Assembly (NCBI RefSeq): GCF_024198255.1
Contig: NZ_JAJVKW010000006.1
Location: 248,001-312,000 of the forward strand
Source of the DNA: Myxococcus guangdongensis
Lineage (GTDB): Bacteria > Myxococcota > Myxococcia > Myxococcales > Myxococcaceae
Reading direction: 5' to 3'
Length of the DNA: 64,000 nt
Part shown: positions 27,896 through 38,031 of the stretch, piece by piece
Numbering within the stretch: the first letter of the stretch is position 1
Layout: each line of letters starts with the position of its first letter
Made by a program: the position numbers and the translations under genes
The notes under the pieces: model-generated
Seen by the model: only the letters and a program-made list of their open reading frames with translations
Told to the model about the DNA's origin: nothing
Database searches by the model: none

Positions 27896-29734
27896 ATGCG
27901 TCTTCTTGTTCCGCTGCGCGCGTTGCGCGCCGCCTCCCTGTGTCTCGTGGGTGCCTGCGCGTTCCTCACCGCTTGTGATTCCGATGACAAGCCGCCCCGG
28001 CCCACGCCCCCAGACACCTCGCCGCGCAAGCTGACGCTGCTGCAGACGAGCGACCTGCACACCAACATCTTCCCGTGGGACTACTTCAGCGGGAAACCGG
28101 ATGCGAAGCGCGGCCTCGCCAAGGTGGCCACGCTCATCAAGCAGGCGCGAGAGGCGAACCCGGACTGCACGCTGCTGGTCGACACCGGCGACACCCTCCA
28201 GGGCACGCCGCTGGGCACCTACTACGGGCTGGTGGACAACACGCCCCGCCACCCCATGGCCGTCGCGATGAACGAGCTGGGGTACGTGGCCATGGCCGTG
28301 GGCAACCACGAGTTCAACTATGGCTTGGGCGTCCTCGACAAGTTCAAGAGTGAGGTCGACTTCCCGGTGCTCGGAGCCAACGTGCGCAAGAGCGCGGACG
28401 GCGCCGAGGCCTTCCAGCCCTACGTGCTCACGGAGGTCTGCGACGTGAAGGTCGGCATCCTGGGCCTGGTGACGCCGGGCGTGACGACGTGGGAGCGCGC
28501 GGAGAACATCCCCGGCCTGCGCTTCGACGACCCGGTGGAGACGGCGCGGGCCTATGTGCCGAGGATGCGGGAGGCGGGCGCGGACGTCATCGTGGTGGCC
28601 ATCCACGGTGGCCCCGACAAGCAGCCCACCGGCAGCGCGAGCAACCCCGACGCGTGGCTCGTGGACTACGCGGATGACTCGAAGTGGGCGGACCGGGGCA
28701 ACCTGCCCGGGGAGAACCCGGCCGTGCAGATTGCGCAGGGGGTGTCCGGCATCGACGTGCTCCTCACCGGGCACACGCACCAGCCCATCCCGAAGATGCT
28801 GCTGAAGAACCCGGAGGGCCGCGAGGTGCTCCTCACCCAGCCCAACCGCTGGGGCAGCCACCTGGCGGATGTGGAGCTCCAAGTCACCTGGAACGGCGAG
28901 CGGTGGGGCGTGGACACCCATGACTCCCGGCTCCATGTCGTGGACGAGCAGGTGGCGGCGGATGCCACCGTCACGCAGCTGACGCAGCGCTACCACGACA
29001 CCACGGTGACGTACGTGAACCAGAAGATCGGCTCGACGACGGCGGCGTTCCCGGGAGGCTTCGCCGCGCGCTACGTGGACAGCCCGCTCGGGGACCTCAT
29101 CAACATCGTCCAGGAGGAGGCCGCGCGCGAGGCGGGCTTCGACGTGGACTTCTCCCTGGCGGCCATCTTCACCAACGACGGCGCGCTGCCGGCCGGTGAC
29201 GTCACCCTGCGCGACGCGTACAGCATCTACATCTACGACAACACGCTGTATGTGATGGAGATCAACGGCTCCATCCTCCGGCGCGCGCTGGAGATGAACA
29301 CGCTGTATTTCGCGAGGCTCGACGCGGCGAACCTGCCCGAGCGGCCCGAGGGCGCCAAGGCCAGCTCACCCGTGGTGGCCGACTACAACTGGGACCTCTA
29401 CTCGCGCATCGAGTACGGCTACGACCTGACGAAGCCCGCGGGCTCCCGGCTCACGCACCTGCGCTTCGAGGGCGCGGAGGTCCGGGACGACCAGGTCTTC
29501 GTCGTCGCCATCAACAACTACCGCGCGGGTGGCGGCGGTGGGTACGCCATGTTCAAGGAGGGCAAGGTGCTGTGGACCTCCGCGGACGGCGTGCGTGACT
29601 ACGTCGCCCGCTACATGCAGTCGCACCAGGGGCTGTCTCCCGACGCGGTGAACACCTGCAACTTCACGCTCGCGCCGGACCTGTACACGCGCTACTTCGC
29701 GGCCACGCTCGGCCCCGCGAAGTGCGGGCCCTGA
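27896..29734 (+). CDS. Bifunctional metallophosphatase / 5'-nucleotidase lipoprotein (CpdB/UshA family)
   Basis: The 612-residue protein begins with a lipoprotein signal (lipobox LTAC). The N-terminal calcineurin-like phosphoesterase domain shows TSDLHTNIFPWDYF, DTGDTLQGTPLG, GNHEFNYGL and LTGHTHQPIP, which together supply the two-metal site. The C-terminal 5'-nucleotidase domain has TNDGALPAGDVTLRDAYSIYIYDNTLY and ends near residue 600. The DLHTN...DYF form of the first motif is closer to 2',3'-cyclic-nucleotide phosphodiesterase/3'-nucleotidase (CpdB) than to UshA. It would scavenge extracellular nucleotides at the cell envelope, which is useful for a predator. It appears monocistronic. Confidence 0.9.
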   Translation: MRLLVPLRALRAASLCLVGACAFLTACDSDDKPPRPTPPDTSPRKLTLLQTSDLHTNIFPWDYFSGKPDAKRGLAKVATLIKQAREANPDCTLLVDTGDTLQGTPLGTYYGLVDNTPRHPMAVAMNELGYVAMAVGNHEFNYGLGVLDKFKSEVDFPVLGANVRKSADGAEAFQPYVLTEVCDVKVGILGLVTPGVTTWERAENIPGLRFDDPVETARAYVPRMREAGADVIVVAIHGGPDKQPTGSASNPDAWLVDYADDSKWADRGNLPGENPAVQIAQGVSGIDVLLTGHTHQPIPKMLLKNPEGREVLLTQPNRWGSHLADVELQVTWNGERWGVDTHDSRLHVVDEQVAADATVTQLTQRYHDTTVTYVNQKIGSTTAAFPGGFAARYVDSPLGDLINIVQEEAAREAGFDVDFSLAAIFTNDGALPAGDVTLRDAYSIYIYDNTLYVMEINGSILRRALEMNTLYFARLDAANLPERPEGAKASSPVVADYNWDLYSRIEYGYDLTKPAGSRLTHLRFEGAEVRDDQVFVVAINNYRAGGGGGYAMFKEGKVLWTSADGVRDYVARYMQSHQGLSPDAVNTCNFTLAPDLYTRYFAATLGPAKCGP

Positions 29735-30044
29735 ACGCAGGGCGACTGACGTCACGTCATCCCAGGGGACGGGCGCACGCCTCCGGTGCGCTCGTCCCCC
29801 AAGCCTTGGGTGGTGAAGACATCCTGGGGCACGGTCATCGACGGATTGCTCGTCTTCCACGAAGAAGCGCCACTGTGTCCGCGGGCTCCACCGCCCACGT
29901 CGCGCGCGGAGTGAGGGCAGGCCGCGGCGGCCGCGCACGGGCGGTATGTCGCCGTCGGAAACGCGCCGCCACGGTGCAATCATCCGCCGCCGCCTCCGTA
30001 GGCGCCCATCGAGGCGCCCGCCGAGGCGCCTGGAGGCTTCACGC
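29735..30044. other. Gene-free stretch between nucleotidase and permease genes
   Basis: About 310 bases without a gene I can support. It contains a TGACGTCA palindrome at 29747-29754 just after the nucleotidase stop, followed by CACGTCAT. No T-run hairpin or RNA was seen. Longer frames that start inside it and run into the permease are rejected in favour of the GTG at 30045. Confidence 0.4.
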
Positions 30045-32510
30045 GTGGACATCCTCATCAGTGGCGTGCGTCAGACGCTGCGTGCCTTGCGACGCAGCCC
30101 GGGCTTCACGCTGGGTTGCATCCTGCTGCTCGCGGTGGGCATCGGCGCGAGCACCGCGCTCTTCAGCGTGGTGGAGGGCGTCCTGCTGCGCCCCTTGCCT
30201 TATCCTGACTCCGAGCGGCTCGTGGAGCTCTCGCAGCTGGGGGTGAAGGGCCAGTCGATGCGGTTCTCGGACCCCAACTTCGAGGACGTGCAGGCCCAGA
30301 GCCGCACCGTCACGTCGCTGGCCCAGGTCTCCAACTCGGCGAGCGTCGCCGTCACCGGCTCGAGCGAGCCCACCTTCGCCTCGCTGGCGTGGGTCTCTCG
30401 CGAGTTCTTCCCCGCCTTCGGTGTGCCGTCGGCACAGGGGCGCGTGTTCGCCGTGGACGAGCAGCAAGCCGGAGGCGCGCCGGTGGTGGTGGTGAGCCAC
30501 GCCTTCTGGAAGCGGTACCTGGGCGCGCGGCCGCTCCCGTTGGACGGGACGCTCACCTTCGAGGGCCGCGCCTACACCGTGGTCGGCGTGATGCCCGAGT
30601 CCTTCGACTACCCCGCGGGCACGCAGCTGTGGATTCCGCGGGAGCTGGAGCCGCGTCTTCCGAGCCGGACGGCCCACAACTGGCGCGTGGTGGGGCGGCT
30701 GGCGGAGGGCGTCAACCTGGCGGCCGCGCGGGCGGAGCTCACCGGCATCGCGCGCGAGCTCGTCGCGGTCCACGGCCAGGGCACCAACATGCGCGATGTC
30801 TCCGTGGTGCCGGTTCGCGAGCAACTGGTGGGCACCGTGCGCCCCACGCTCTACATGTTGCTGGGCGCCGCGGCCTTCCTGCTGCTGGTGGCGGGGGCCA
30901 ACGTCACCAACCTGCTGCTCGCCCGCGCCGCGTCGCGAGGGCGTGAGCTGGCGGTCCACGTGGCGTTGGGGGCGGGGCCGGGCGCGCTGGTGCGGCGCTT
31001 CATCATGGAGTCGCTCGTGTTGTCGCTGGCGGGTGGGGTGCTCGGCGCCTTGTTCGCCACCTGGAGTGTGCACGCGTTGCTCGCGCTCGAGCCGGGCCAC
31101 CTGCCGCGCGTGGAGGAGGTGGAGGTGAACGCCACGGCGCTCCTGTTCGCGCTGGGGTTGTCGCTGGTGCTCGCGGTGGGGTTGGGGCTGGTGACGGCGC
31201 TGCGCTCGGGGCGCCAGAGTCCGTGGGCCGCGCTGACGCAGGCGGGGCGCACGCAGTCAGGCGGTGGGAGCGCGGACCGGGCGCGGCGTGCCCTGGTGGT
31301 GGGGCAGCTGGCGCTCGCGCTGGTCCTGCTGGTGGGCGCGGCGCTGCTCGGCCGCAGCATGATGAGCCTGCTGTCGTTGGATCCAGGCTACCGCACCGAG
31401 GATGTGGCGGTGCTCAGCCTGGTGCTCCCTCCCGTCGAGAAGAACGACGCGGTGCAGGCGGGGCAGAACGTCCGGTTGCAAGAGGAGCTGCTGTCGAGGC
31501 TGGGCGCGCTGCCCGGGGTGCGCGCGGTGGGGGCGGTGAGCGTCTTCCCGCTCGAGGGAGGCTCGGGCGGTGACGGCACCTTCCTGGTGCTCAATCGCCC
31601 TGACGAGGTGAAGGACTTCGGCGACTTCGGGCGACTGGCGCAGGAGGCCGAGCGCACGGGCGTCGCCGAGTACCGCGTGGCGAGCGAGGGCTACTTCCAC
31701 GCGATGGACATCCCGCTGGTGCGCGGGCGCCTGTTCGATGTGAATGACACGATGCAGTCGCCGCATGTGGCGGTCATCAGCGAGTCGCTCGCCAAGGCGC
31801 GGTGGCCCAACGAGGAGCCGCTGGGCAAGCTCATCCAGTTCGGCAACATGGATGGGGACCTGCGTGCCTTCACCATCGTCGGCGTCGTGGCGGACGTGCG
31901 AGAGCGGGGCCTGGACGAGGCGCCGAAGCCCACGTTCTACGGCTGCTCCCGGCAGCGGACGCGGGCCTTCTCCCACTTCCATGTCGCCGTGCATGGCTCC
32001 ATCGGCTCCTCGGCCCTGGTGAACGCGGCGGGGCCGGTGCTGCGCGAGCTCGCTCCGGAGCTGCCCTCGCGCCTGAGCACGGTGGAGAGCCTGCTCACGG
32101 GCTCGCTGGCCTCGCGGCGCTTCAGCCTGTTGCTCCTGGGGGCCTTCAGCGCGGTGGCGCTGCTGCTCTCGGTGGCGGGACTCGGCGCGGTGGTGTCCTA
32201 CGCGGTGGCGCAGCGCACGCGGGAGTTCGGCATCCGCTTCGCCCTGGGGGCCACGGCCGAGGACGTGCTGCGACTGGTGCTCCGGCAGGCGGTGGTGCTC
32301 GCGGGGGTCGGCGTGGCGCTCGGGGTGGTGGCGGCGCTGGGCTTGGGACAGGTGCTGTCGGGCCTGGTGTACGGCGTGAGCACCGCGGACCCGCTGGTCA
32401 TCGCGGGCGTGGCGGTCCTCCTGCTGGGCGTGGCCCTGCTCGCGAGCTGGTTGCCGGCCCGACGCGCCTCGCGCGTGGACCCGATGACGGTGCTCCGCTC
32501 GGAGGCGTGA
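30045..32510 (+). CDS. MacB/FtsX-like ABC-type permease (ADOP-like)
   Basis: I choose GTG 30045 (VDILISGVRQTLRALRRSPGF) because GGAGG lies eight bases upstream and the protein then begins as this family does; it has 821 residues. It carries two copies of the permease unit: an N-terminal helix (LGCILLLAVGIGASTALFSVVEGVLL) with a MacB periplasmic domain, a four-helix FtsX block around residues 265-470, then a second periplasmic domain and a final FtsX block ending in LPARRASRVDPMTVLRSEA. This matches acidobacterial-duplicated-orphan-permease (ADOP) proteins, which lack a fused ATPase. No ATPase gene is adjacent, so the substrate and partner are unknown. Confidence 0.88.
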   Translation: MDILISGVRQTLRALRRSPGFTLGCILLLAVGIGASTALFSVVEGVLLRPLPYPDSERLVELSQLGVKGQSMRFSDPNFEDVQAQSRTVTSLAQVSNSASVAVTGSSEPTFASLAWVSREFFPAFGVPSAQGRVFAVDEQQAGGAPVVVVSHAFWKRYLGARPLPLDGTLTFEGRAYTVVGVMPESFDYPAGTQLWIPRELEPRLPSRTAHNWRVVGRLAEGVNLAAARAELTGIARELVAVHGQGTNMRDVSVVPVREQLVGTVRPTLYMLLGAAAFLLLVAGANVTNLLLARAASRGRELAVHVALGAGPGALVRRFIMESLVLSLAGGVLGALFATWSVHALLALEPGHLPRVEEVEVNATALLFALGLSLVLAVGLGLVTALRSGRQSPWAALTQAGRTQSGGGSADRARRALVVGQLALALVLLVGAALLGRSMMSLLSLDPGYRTEDVAVLSLVLPPVEKNDAVQAGQNVRLQEELLSRLGALPGVRAVGAVSVFPLEGGSGGDGTFLVLNRPDEVKDFGDFGRLAQEAERTGVAEYRVASEGYFHAMDIPLVRGRLFDVNDTMQSPHVAVISESLAKARWPNEEPLGKLIQFGNMDGDLRAFTIVGVVADVRERGLDEAPKPTFYGCSRQRTRAFSHFHVAVHGSIGSSALVNAAGPVLRELAPELPSRLSTVESLLTGSLASRRFSLLLLGAFSAVALLLSVAGLGAVVSYAVAQRTREFGIRFALGATAEDVLRLVLRQAVVLAGVGVALGVVAALGLGQVLSGLVYGVSTADPLVIAGVAVLLLGVALLASWLPARRASRVDPMTVLRSEA

Positions 32511-32594
32511 GTCACGGTGGGGACGGCCTGGTGTCGCCGTCCACCGCACGACGCGCCTGGCCCTGGTGCGGGCCAGGCGTTGTCTCGTGCGCCC

Positions 32595-33287
32595 ATGGAG
32601 GCGCTGGCTCGGCTGGAGCCTGGAGCCGACTCCCGCCTCCAGCGAGAGGCCCTGCTCCAGGACATCGAGCTGCGGCTGCTCCTGTTCTCGACGACGCTCT
32701 CGAGTGTGTCCGCTGAGCTGGAGTGCGAGGCCCGGCGCACGGCGCAGATGGCGAGCCTCCTCGACGCCAAGGAGACGCGGCGACAGACGTTGCTCACCGT
32801 GTCCTCCATCGTCGTCGGCGCGTTGACCACCACCGTCACCGCCATCTCCAACGATGACCGGGCCAACGACATCCTCGACATCACGGGCGGTGCGGTGGGC
32901 GCCGGGCTGGGGTTGGCCGCGCTCTTCTCGTCCCCCTCGCTGGACTTCGAGCACCCGAGGAACCTGCTCGCGGACATCTGGCGACACCCCGCGCGCTCCG
33001 CGGACTTCCCCGCGTCCCTCTGGTTCGTGCTGAGCCACAAGGACTTCAGCAACGAGCAGCGCTACGCCATCCGCCACAACGTCTGTGCGCGGTGGATCGC
33101 GTCCGGGTACGTGGATGACTCTGTAAGGGGTGGCCCCTACTTCGGCCAGGGTGGGCGCTACACCCTGGCCGAACTCCAGACACGCGCGAACATGCTGGGC
33201 GAGCTGCAGGCCGCGGTGCGCCTCATCCACCAGAACCTCCAGTCGCTCCTCCTGAAACTCGTCACTGTGTCGAGAAACGGCGACTGA
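32595..33287 (+). CDS. Hypothetical membrane protein with two transmembrane segments
   Basis: From ATG 32595 the protein has 230 residues (a GTG at 32517 would add 26 residues that look non-coding but has a GGAGG upstream). The first 80 residues are helical and charged (RLQREALLQDIELRLLLF, ECEARRTAQMASLLD). Two adjacent hydrophobic segments follow (TVSSIVVGALTTTVTAI and GGAVGAGLGLAALFSS), then a soluble tail of about 115 residues ending in another helical segment. It resembles small myxobacterial envelope proteins of unknown role. It follows the permease gene and could be co-transcribed with it. Confidence 0.68.
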   Translation: MEALARLEPGADSRLQREALLQDIELRLLLFSTTLSSVSAELECEARRTAQMASLLDAKETRRQTLLTVSSIVVGALTTTVTAISNDDRANDILDITGGAVGAGLGLAALFSSPSLDFEHPRNLLADIWRHPARSADFPASLWFVLSHKDFSNEQRYAIRHNVCARWIASGYVDDSVRGGPYFGQGGRYTLAELQTRANMLGELQAAVRLIHQNLQSLLLKLVTVSRNGD

Positions 33288-33535
33288 CGTGAGGAGCGCT
33301 CCCCCACGAGAACTCTTCACCCGCGCCGCCCGCGCGGGCGTGAGATGTCAGGGTTTCCCCGCAGAGACAAAAAAGACATCACGACATGTGGCGCCAAGAG
33401 GACGCGGGTTGAGGTGGTGTCGGACCTGTGTCGACGTTTTTGATTGCGCATTGCGAAATGCTGCGGGTGTCGCGAGTTGCTATTGCGGGACGTGAGGTCT
33501 GACGGCCTTGCTGTCTTTCATTGTGGGGGATTCAG

Positions 33536-36232
33536 ATGCGTGCATGGATTCTAGGAGCGTGTGCCTTCGTGGCATTGCCCGCGATGGCGCAGGTCCCGAA
33601 TTGGATTTGGCACCGAGGCACCGCGAACGCGGACCGAGGCCGCGCGGTGGCCGCGACCGCGGAGGGCGTCTACTCCACGGGCGAAGCGACGGGGTCACTC
33701 GATTCGAGTGCTCCCATGGGGGGCTCCGACGTCGTCGTCACCAAGCACCTGGCCAATGGCACCAAGGTCTGGTCCACGATGCTCGGCACGTCCGCCCTCG
33801 AAGTGGGCACGGGCATCGCCACCTATACGGTGCCGGCGACGCCGCAGCTCTACGTCACCGGTTACACCACCGGGAGCTGGGGCGCGGGAGCCCTGGGCGG
33901 GCAGGACGCCTTCCTGGCCCGGGTGAATCCGGCCAACGGAGCCCTCCAGTGGGTGCGCCAGTTCGGCACCACGGTGCTGGACCAGGCCCAGGGTGTGGCC
34001 ACGGACCCCGCGGGTTCCATCTACGTGGCGGGAAACACGGCGGGCACACTGCCGGGAAACACCAGCGCGGGCGGCCAGGATGGCTTCCTCGCCAAGTATG
34101 ACTCCGCGGGCACCCAGCTCTGGGTTCGCCAGTTCGGCTCGTCACTGGCCGAGGTGGTGCGAGGCGTGGCCGCGGATGCGAACAACGATGTCTATGTCGT
34201 TGGCTCCACGACGGGCACGTTCGCCACCCCCAACGTCGGTATCCCCCCCACTACTGACTTGTTCATCGTGAAGTACAACAGCGCGGGCGTCCAGCAGTGG
34301 CGACGGCAGATGGGAACGATGGGCTCGGAAACCATCTACGGTGTCGCCACTTCGCGGCTGTCGAGTGGGGTCGTCAATGTCTACGTGGTGGGCTACTCGG
34401 ATATGCCTTTCGACGGGCAGCCCAGCGCAGGCGGCCAGGACGCCATCATCGTGAAGTTCGATGGCGCCGGGACCCGGATCTGGTCCCGCCAGTTCGGAAC
34501 GGCTGGGAGTGAGATGGCCCTCGGCATCGCCTCCGATGGAGGTGCGAACGTCTACATCACGGGGCGCAGCAACTACGACTTCGCCACGAATTCGCCGAAC
34601 TCCTCGTACGACTTCTTCATGCAGAAGTACGACTCAGGAGGCGGACTGCTGCTCACGCGTCAGTTCGGCTCCACCAACATGAACGACCCCGCCATGCAGG
34701 ATGACGTCGGCAACGGCGTCGCCGCGGACATCAATGACAGCGTCTACGTCACGGGCTCCACGCAGGGGGAGTTCGTCAGCTCACCACTGCCGAACGCCGG
34801 TGGCGATGACTACGTGGTGTTCCGCTACGAGGACGGCTGTCAGATCAACACGCCGGGCCAGTGCGGCATCGGCTACGGCTGGGGTGACCCGCACCTGGTC
34901 ACCTTCGACAACCGCCACTACGACTTTCAGGGAGCCGGCGAGTTCATCTTCGTGGAGAGCACGGACGCCAACGCGCCCATGGTCGCGCAGGCGCGCATGC
35001 AGCCATGGGTGAACAACAACCGGGTGACGGTGATGACGGCGGTGGCGACGAGGCTGGGTGCGAGCCGGGTGGGCGTCTACCTGACGACCAGCGGGCACGA
35101 GCTGCGCGTCGACGGCGTGCTGACCTCCGTTACGGTGGGGGACACCGTTCCCGTGGCGGGCGGCGGACGCGTCCTGCGTCGGGACGCGGCGTCCTATGTG
35201 CTCTCGTACCCGGGTGGTGACAAGGCACTCGTCACGCTCAACGGCACGTACATGGACTTCAACTTCGCCTTGAAGCCGACTCGGCGCGGCAAGATTCGCG
35301 GCCTGCTGGGCAACTACGACGGCGTCGCGACGAATGAGTTCGCGCTGCGCAATGGTACCCAGCTGTCGCCGACGCTGTCCTTCCCTGAGCTCTATGAGGG
35401 GCCGACCAGCTTCGCCACGAGCTGGCGCATCTCCCAGTCCGAGTCCCTCTTCGACTACGCCTCCGGGCAGAGCACGGCGACCTTCACCATCCCCGGCTTC
35501 CCAGCGGTGCCCGCCACGGTCGCCGACCTGCCCGCGACGGAGCGGGATGCGGCGCGGAACCGGTGCCTCGCGGGCGGCGTCCAGACGGGCATCTTCCTCG
35601 ACAGCTGCACCGTGGACGTCGCGGTGACCCAGGACACGAGCTTCATCGCAACCACGGCCCGGGTGCAGGCTCAGGCCCAGGCCCAACGGGGACCCCAGGC
35701 TCCGGCCCCCGTGCCGGCGGGGAACCGGCTGTACTTCTCGAACTTCGGCGCCGCGGTGGGCCAGGAGTGGAGCTCGAACCAGATCTCTCGAACCCCGAAT
35801 GGGGTGCAGGCCTTCCTGGGGCCGTTCACCAGCCAGGTCCTCCGTTTGACGCTCCCGGCCACGGGCAAGTCCGGAATCATCTCGCTGAACTTCGACCTGT
35901 ACATCCTCGATGGTTGGGACGGAGACGCCAATCCGTCCGCGAACAGCTGGTACGTACAAATCATGTCGAGCTCCTGGGGTGGCACTTTCTCCAACACGTC
36001 GAGCACCCAGTCCTACCCGCGTCCTGGTAGCGCTGCCCGGACCAGCTCCATCGCCAACAACACGCTGGGCTACGAGGCGGGAGACTCCATCTACCGGCTC
36101 AAGTGGCGGTTCGACACGAATGGGACGTCGCCCATCGTCGTGAGCTTCTACCGTCCGGTCAGTGCCGCCTCGAATCCGCTCCTGGCGGCTCCCACCTGGG
36201 GCCTCGACAACGTGGAGGTCACCCAGGAGTAG
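33536..36232 (+). CDS. Secreted SBBP beta-propeller protein with VWFD domain
   Basis: The ATG at 33536, with GGGGGA upstream, gives 898 residues with a signal peptide cut after AMAQ. Residues of about 25-430 hold SBBP-type propeller repeats; each has a GVA.D..G.VYV.G.T.G segment followed by GGQDAFL.K....G..QW.RQFG, seven copies or so. A von Willebrand type D-like domain follows (GWGDPHLVTFDNRHYDF near residue 450 to GLLGNYDG near 590). The final 180 residues, after an AQAQAQRGPQAPAPVPAG linker, form a beta-rich domain. Such proteins are likely adhesive or matrix components on the cell surface. A strong GC hairpin lies between its stop and the convergent TetR gene. Confidence 0.85.
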   Translation: MRAWILGACAFVALPAMAQVPNWIWHRGTANADRGRAVAATAEGVYSTGEATGSLDSSAPMGGSDVVVTKHLANGTKVWSTMLGTSALEVGTGIATYTVPATPQLYVTGYTTGSWGAGALGGQDAFLARVNPANGALQWVRQFGTTVLDQAQGVATDPAGSIYVAGNTAGTLPGNTSAGGQDGFLAKYDSAGTQLWVRQFGSSLAEVVRGVAADANNDVYVVGSTTGTFATPNVGIPPTTDLFIVKYNSAGVQQWRRQMGTMGSETIYGVATSRLSSGVVNVYVVGYSDMPFDGQPSAGGQDAIIVKFDGAGTRIWSRQFGTAGSEMALGIASDGGANVYITGRSNYDFATNSPNSSYDFFMQKYDSGGGLLLTRQFGSTNMNDPAMQDDVGNGVAADINDSVYVTGSTQGEFVSSPLPNAGGDDYVVFRYEDGCQINTPGQCGIGYGWGDPHLVTFDNRHYDFQGAGEFIFVESTDANAPMVAQARMQPWVNNNRVTVMTAVATRLGASRVGVYLTTSGHELRVDGVLTSVTVGDTVPVAGGGRVLRRDAASYVLSYPGGDKALVTLNGTYMDFNFALKPTRRGKIRGLLGNYDGVATNEFALRNGTQLSPTLSFPELYEGPTSFATSWRISQSESLFDYASGQSTATFTIPGFPAVPATVADLPATERDAARNRCLAGGVQTGIFLDSCTVDVAVTQDTSFIATTARVQAQAQAQRGPQAPAPVPAGNRLYFSNFGAAVGQEWSSNQISRTPNGVQAFLGPFTSQVLRLTLPATGKSGIISLNFDLYILDGWDGDANPSANSWYVQIMSSSWGGTFSNTSSTQSYPRPGSAARTSSIANNTLGYEAGDSIYRLKWRFDTNGTSPIVVSFYRPVSAASNPLLAAPTWGLDNVEVTQE

Positions 36233-36249
36233 CGGCCCGTTCCTCCCGC

Positions 36250-36276
36250 CTCCTCCGGCCGCATCCGCCGGAGGAG
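36250..36276. terminator. Hairpin between convergent genes
   Basis: CTCCTCCGGC (36250-36259) pairs perfectly with GCCGGAGGAG (36267-36276) around a seven-base loop. It sits between the stop of the SBBP/VWFD gene (36232) and the end of the TetR gene (36306). There is no T run on either side, so it may act as a bidirectional terminator or RNA-stabilising stem rather than a classical intrinsic terminator. Confidence 0.5.
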
Positions 36277-36305
36277 CGCGGAGGGGGCAGGCGCCTGCTC
36301 ACGGC

Positions 36306-36935
36306 TCAACGGCCGGAAGGCCACGCGAGCATCGCGGTGTCGATGATGGCGTTGAGCTTCGCGGCGGACGCGCCGTCACGGGCCTGGATGGACAGGCCCT
36401 CCAGCACCGCGGTGTAGAACGCCGCGAGCTTCTCCACGGGTGTGCCCGCGGGCAGCTCCTTCTGCTCCACGCCGCGCTGGAGCCTGCGCTCGAGCGCGCG
36501 CTCACCGCTCCGCCGGTTCTTCGCGAGGAACGTCCGGACCGGCTCGTTCTCCGGCGCGCCGAGCAACGACGCCAGGACGATCATGCAGCCCCGGGGCTTG
36601 TCGCTGGCCGTGTAGGAGCGTGCATTGGCGCGCAGCATCTGCTCCACGGCGGCCCGCGCGGTGGGGGCCTCCTCCAGCTCGCGGGTGACGGGGCGCCCCT
36701 CGGTCTTGTCGAAGAGCTCGACGGCCTCGCGGAAGAGCGCCTCCTTGCAGCCGAAGACGGCATAGAGGCTGGGCTTGTTGACGCCCATGGCCTCGACGAG
36801 GTCCTGGATGGAGGTCCCCTCGTAGCCCCGGGCCCAGAACACGCGCATGGCGGCCTCGAGCGCCTCGTCCCGGTCGAAGCTCCGAGGCCGGCCCAGGGGG
36901 GCCGAGGTCTTCTTGCTCGCTCTGCGAGTCGTCAT
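36306..36935 (-). CDS. TetR-family transcriptional regulator
   Basis: The ATG at 36935 overlaps the stop of the SMR gene (ATGA) and gives 209 residues, normal for TetR. The helix-turn-helix is plain: [50 protein letters not shown] (about residues 23-72). The C-terminal ligand domain is all helical and resembles the TetR_C subgroup near YxaF/AcrR-type regulators ([14 protein letters not shown]). It is the last gene of the SDR-SMR-TetR operon and probably represses that operon through the palindromes at 38032-38046 and 38087-38100. The ligand is unknown. Confidence 0.9.
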   Translation of the reverse strand: MTTRRASKKTSAPLGRPRSFDRDEALEAAMRVFWARGYEGTSIQDLVEAMGVNKPSLYAVFGCKEALFREAVELFDKTEGRPVTRELEEAPTARAAVEQMLRANARSYTASDKPRGCMIVLASLLGAPENEPVRTFLAKNRRSGERALERRLQRGVEQKELPAGTPVEKLAAFYTAVLEGLSIQARDGASAAKLNAIIDTAMLAWPSGR

Positions 36936-37249
36936 CCGTCGATGGCCCTCAATCCCGCGACACCGGCCCCAATCAACACCAGGCAGAGGATGCGCGCCAG
37001 GGAGATGGGCTCGCCGAGGAACATCATCCCGACGAGGGAGACGCCAGCGGCGCCGATGCCCACCCACACGGCATAGGCCGTCCCGACGGGCAGGTGCTTC
37101 AACGCGACGCCCAGCAGCACCAGGCTGGTCAGGGCGATGCCGATGCCGACGACGCTCGGCCACAGGCGCGTCATCCCCTCGGACTGCTTGAGCGCGAGCG
37201 CCCAGGCAATCTCGAGGGCGCCCGCGACCACCAGGAGCAGCCAGGCCAT
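36932..37249 (-). CDS. sugE: Small multidrug-resistance family exporter, SugE/Gdx type
   Basis: The 105-residue length and four transmembrane helices match the SMR family. The essential membrane Glu is in [10 protein letters not shown] (residue 13). [17 protein letters not shown] is the diagnostic segment, and it matches the SugE (Gdx, guanidinium exporter) branch more closely than EmrE. These proteins work as dual-topology dimers that exchange protons for small cations. The gene lies between an SDR gene and a TetR gene with a 23-base gap and an ATGA overlap. No guanidine riboswitch was recognised upstream. Confidence 0.88.
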   Translation of the reverse strand: MAWLLLVVAGALEIAWALALKQSEGMTRLWPSVVGIGIALTSLVLLGVALKHLPVGTAYAVWVGIGAAGVSLVGMMFLGEPISLARILCLVLIGAGVAGLRAIDG

Positions 37250-37272
37250 GGGGGCCTCCTCCTACCGGGCGC

Positions 37273-38013
37273 TCACGCGTTGATGCCGCCGTCGACCGCG
37301 ATGGACGCCCCGGTGATGAAGCGTCCGCCGGGGCCCGCGAGGTGGCCCACGGTGGCGGCGATGTCGTCAGGCCCGGCGAACTGCTTGATGGCCATCAGCG
37401 CCAGCTCCCCCGCGGCGTGGGGCCCGTCCGCCGGATTCATGTCCGTGTCGGTGGGCCCGGGGTCCACCACGTTCACGGTGATGCCACGCCCGCCCACGTC
37501 GCGGGCCAGTCCCTTCGTCAGTCCAATCAGCGCCGACTTGGTCATCGCGTAGAGCGTGACGCCGCCATGGGGCACCCGCTGCGCGAAGCACGTGCCGATG
37601 GAGATGATGCGGCCACCCTGCTTCATGTGGGCGAGCGCGGCCTGCGAGGCGACGAACACGCCCCGCACGTGGATGGAGAGCGTCCGGTCCAGCTCCTCGA
37701 CGGTGACGGCCTCGAAGGGGCCGGAGGGGAAGACCCCGGCGTTGTTGACCAGGATGTCCAGCCCACCGAGCACCGCCGCCGCGCGGTCCACGCTCTTGCG
37801 TACGGCGTCCACGTCCCCGCTGTCCGCCTGGATGGCCACGGCGTGCTGCCCCTGCGCCTCGAGCTCGGCCACCAGCCGCGCCGCCTTGTCCTCGGAGCGC
37901 ACGTACGTGAAGGCGACGCGCGCGCCCCCCTTCGCCAGATGCCGGACGATGGCGGCGCCGATTCCGCGTGCGCCACCCGTCACCAATGCCGCCTTGCCCG
38001 TGAAGTCACCCAT
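37273..38013 (-). CDS. Short-chain dehydrogenase/reductase (FabG-like SDR)
   Basis: The 246 residues show a classical SDR: the Rossmann motif TGGARGIG (residues 13-20), LVNNAGVF, the catalytic Ser in SIGTCF, the YxxxK pair in YAMTK, and the [10 protein letters not shown] segment. It reduces or oxidises an unknown alcohol or carbonyl with NAD(P)H. Being first in an operon with an SMR exporter and a TetR repressor, it may deal with a toxic carbonyl or xenobiotic that also induces the operon. A ketoreductase for the cluster at 11.6-26.1 kb is possible but the gene is 11 kb away. Confidence 0.9.
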   Translation of the reverse strand: MGDFTGKAALVTGGARGIGAAIVRHLAKGGARVAFTYVRSEDKAARLVAELEAQGQHAVAIQADSGDVDAVRKSVDRAAAVLGGLDILVNNAGVFPSGPFEAVTVEELDRTLSIHVRGVFVASQAALAHMKQGGRIISIGTCFAQRVPHGGVTLYAMTKSALIGLTKGLARDVGGRGITVNVVDPGPTDTDMNPADGPHAAGELALMAIKQFAGPDDIAATVGHLAGPGGRFITGASIAVDGGINA

Positions 38014-38031
38014 GTGTGTTCCCTCGACTTT

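Noticed and set aside
29747-29760. TGACGTCACGTCAT as another member of the TGAC-GTCA operator set
   Set aside because: The half-site spacing differs (no central two bases) and it sits directly after a stop codon rather than upstream of a start.
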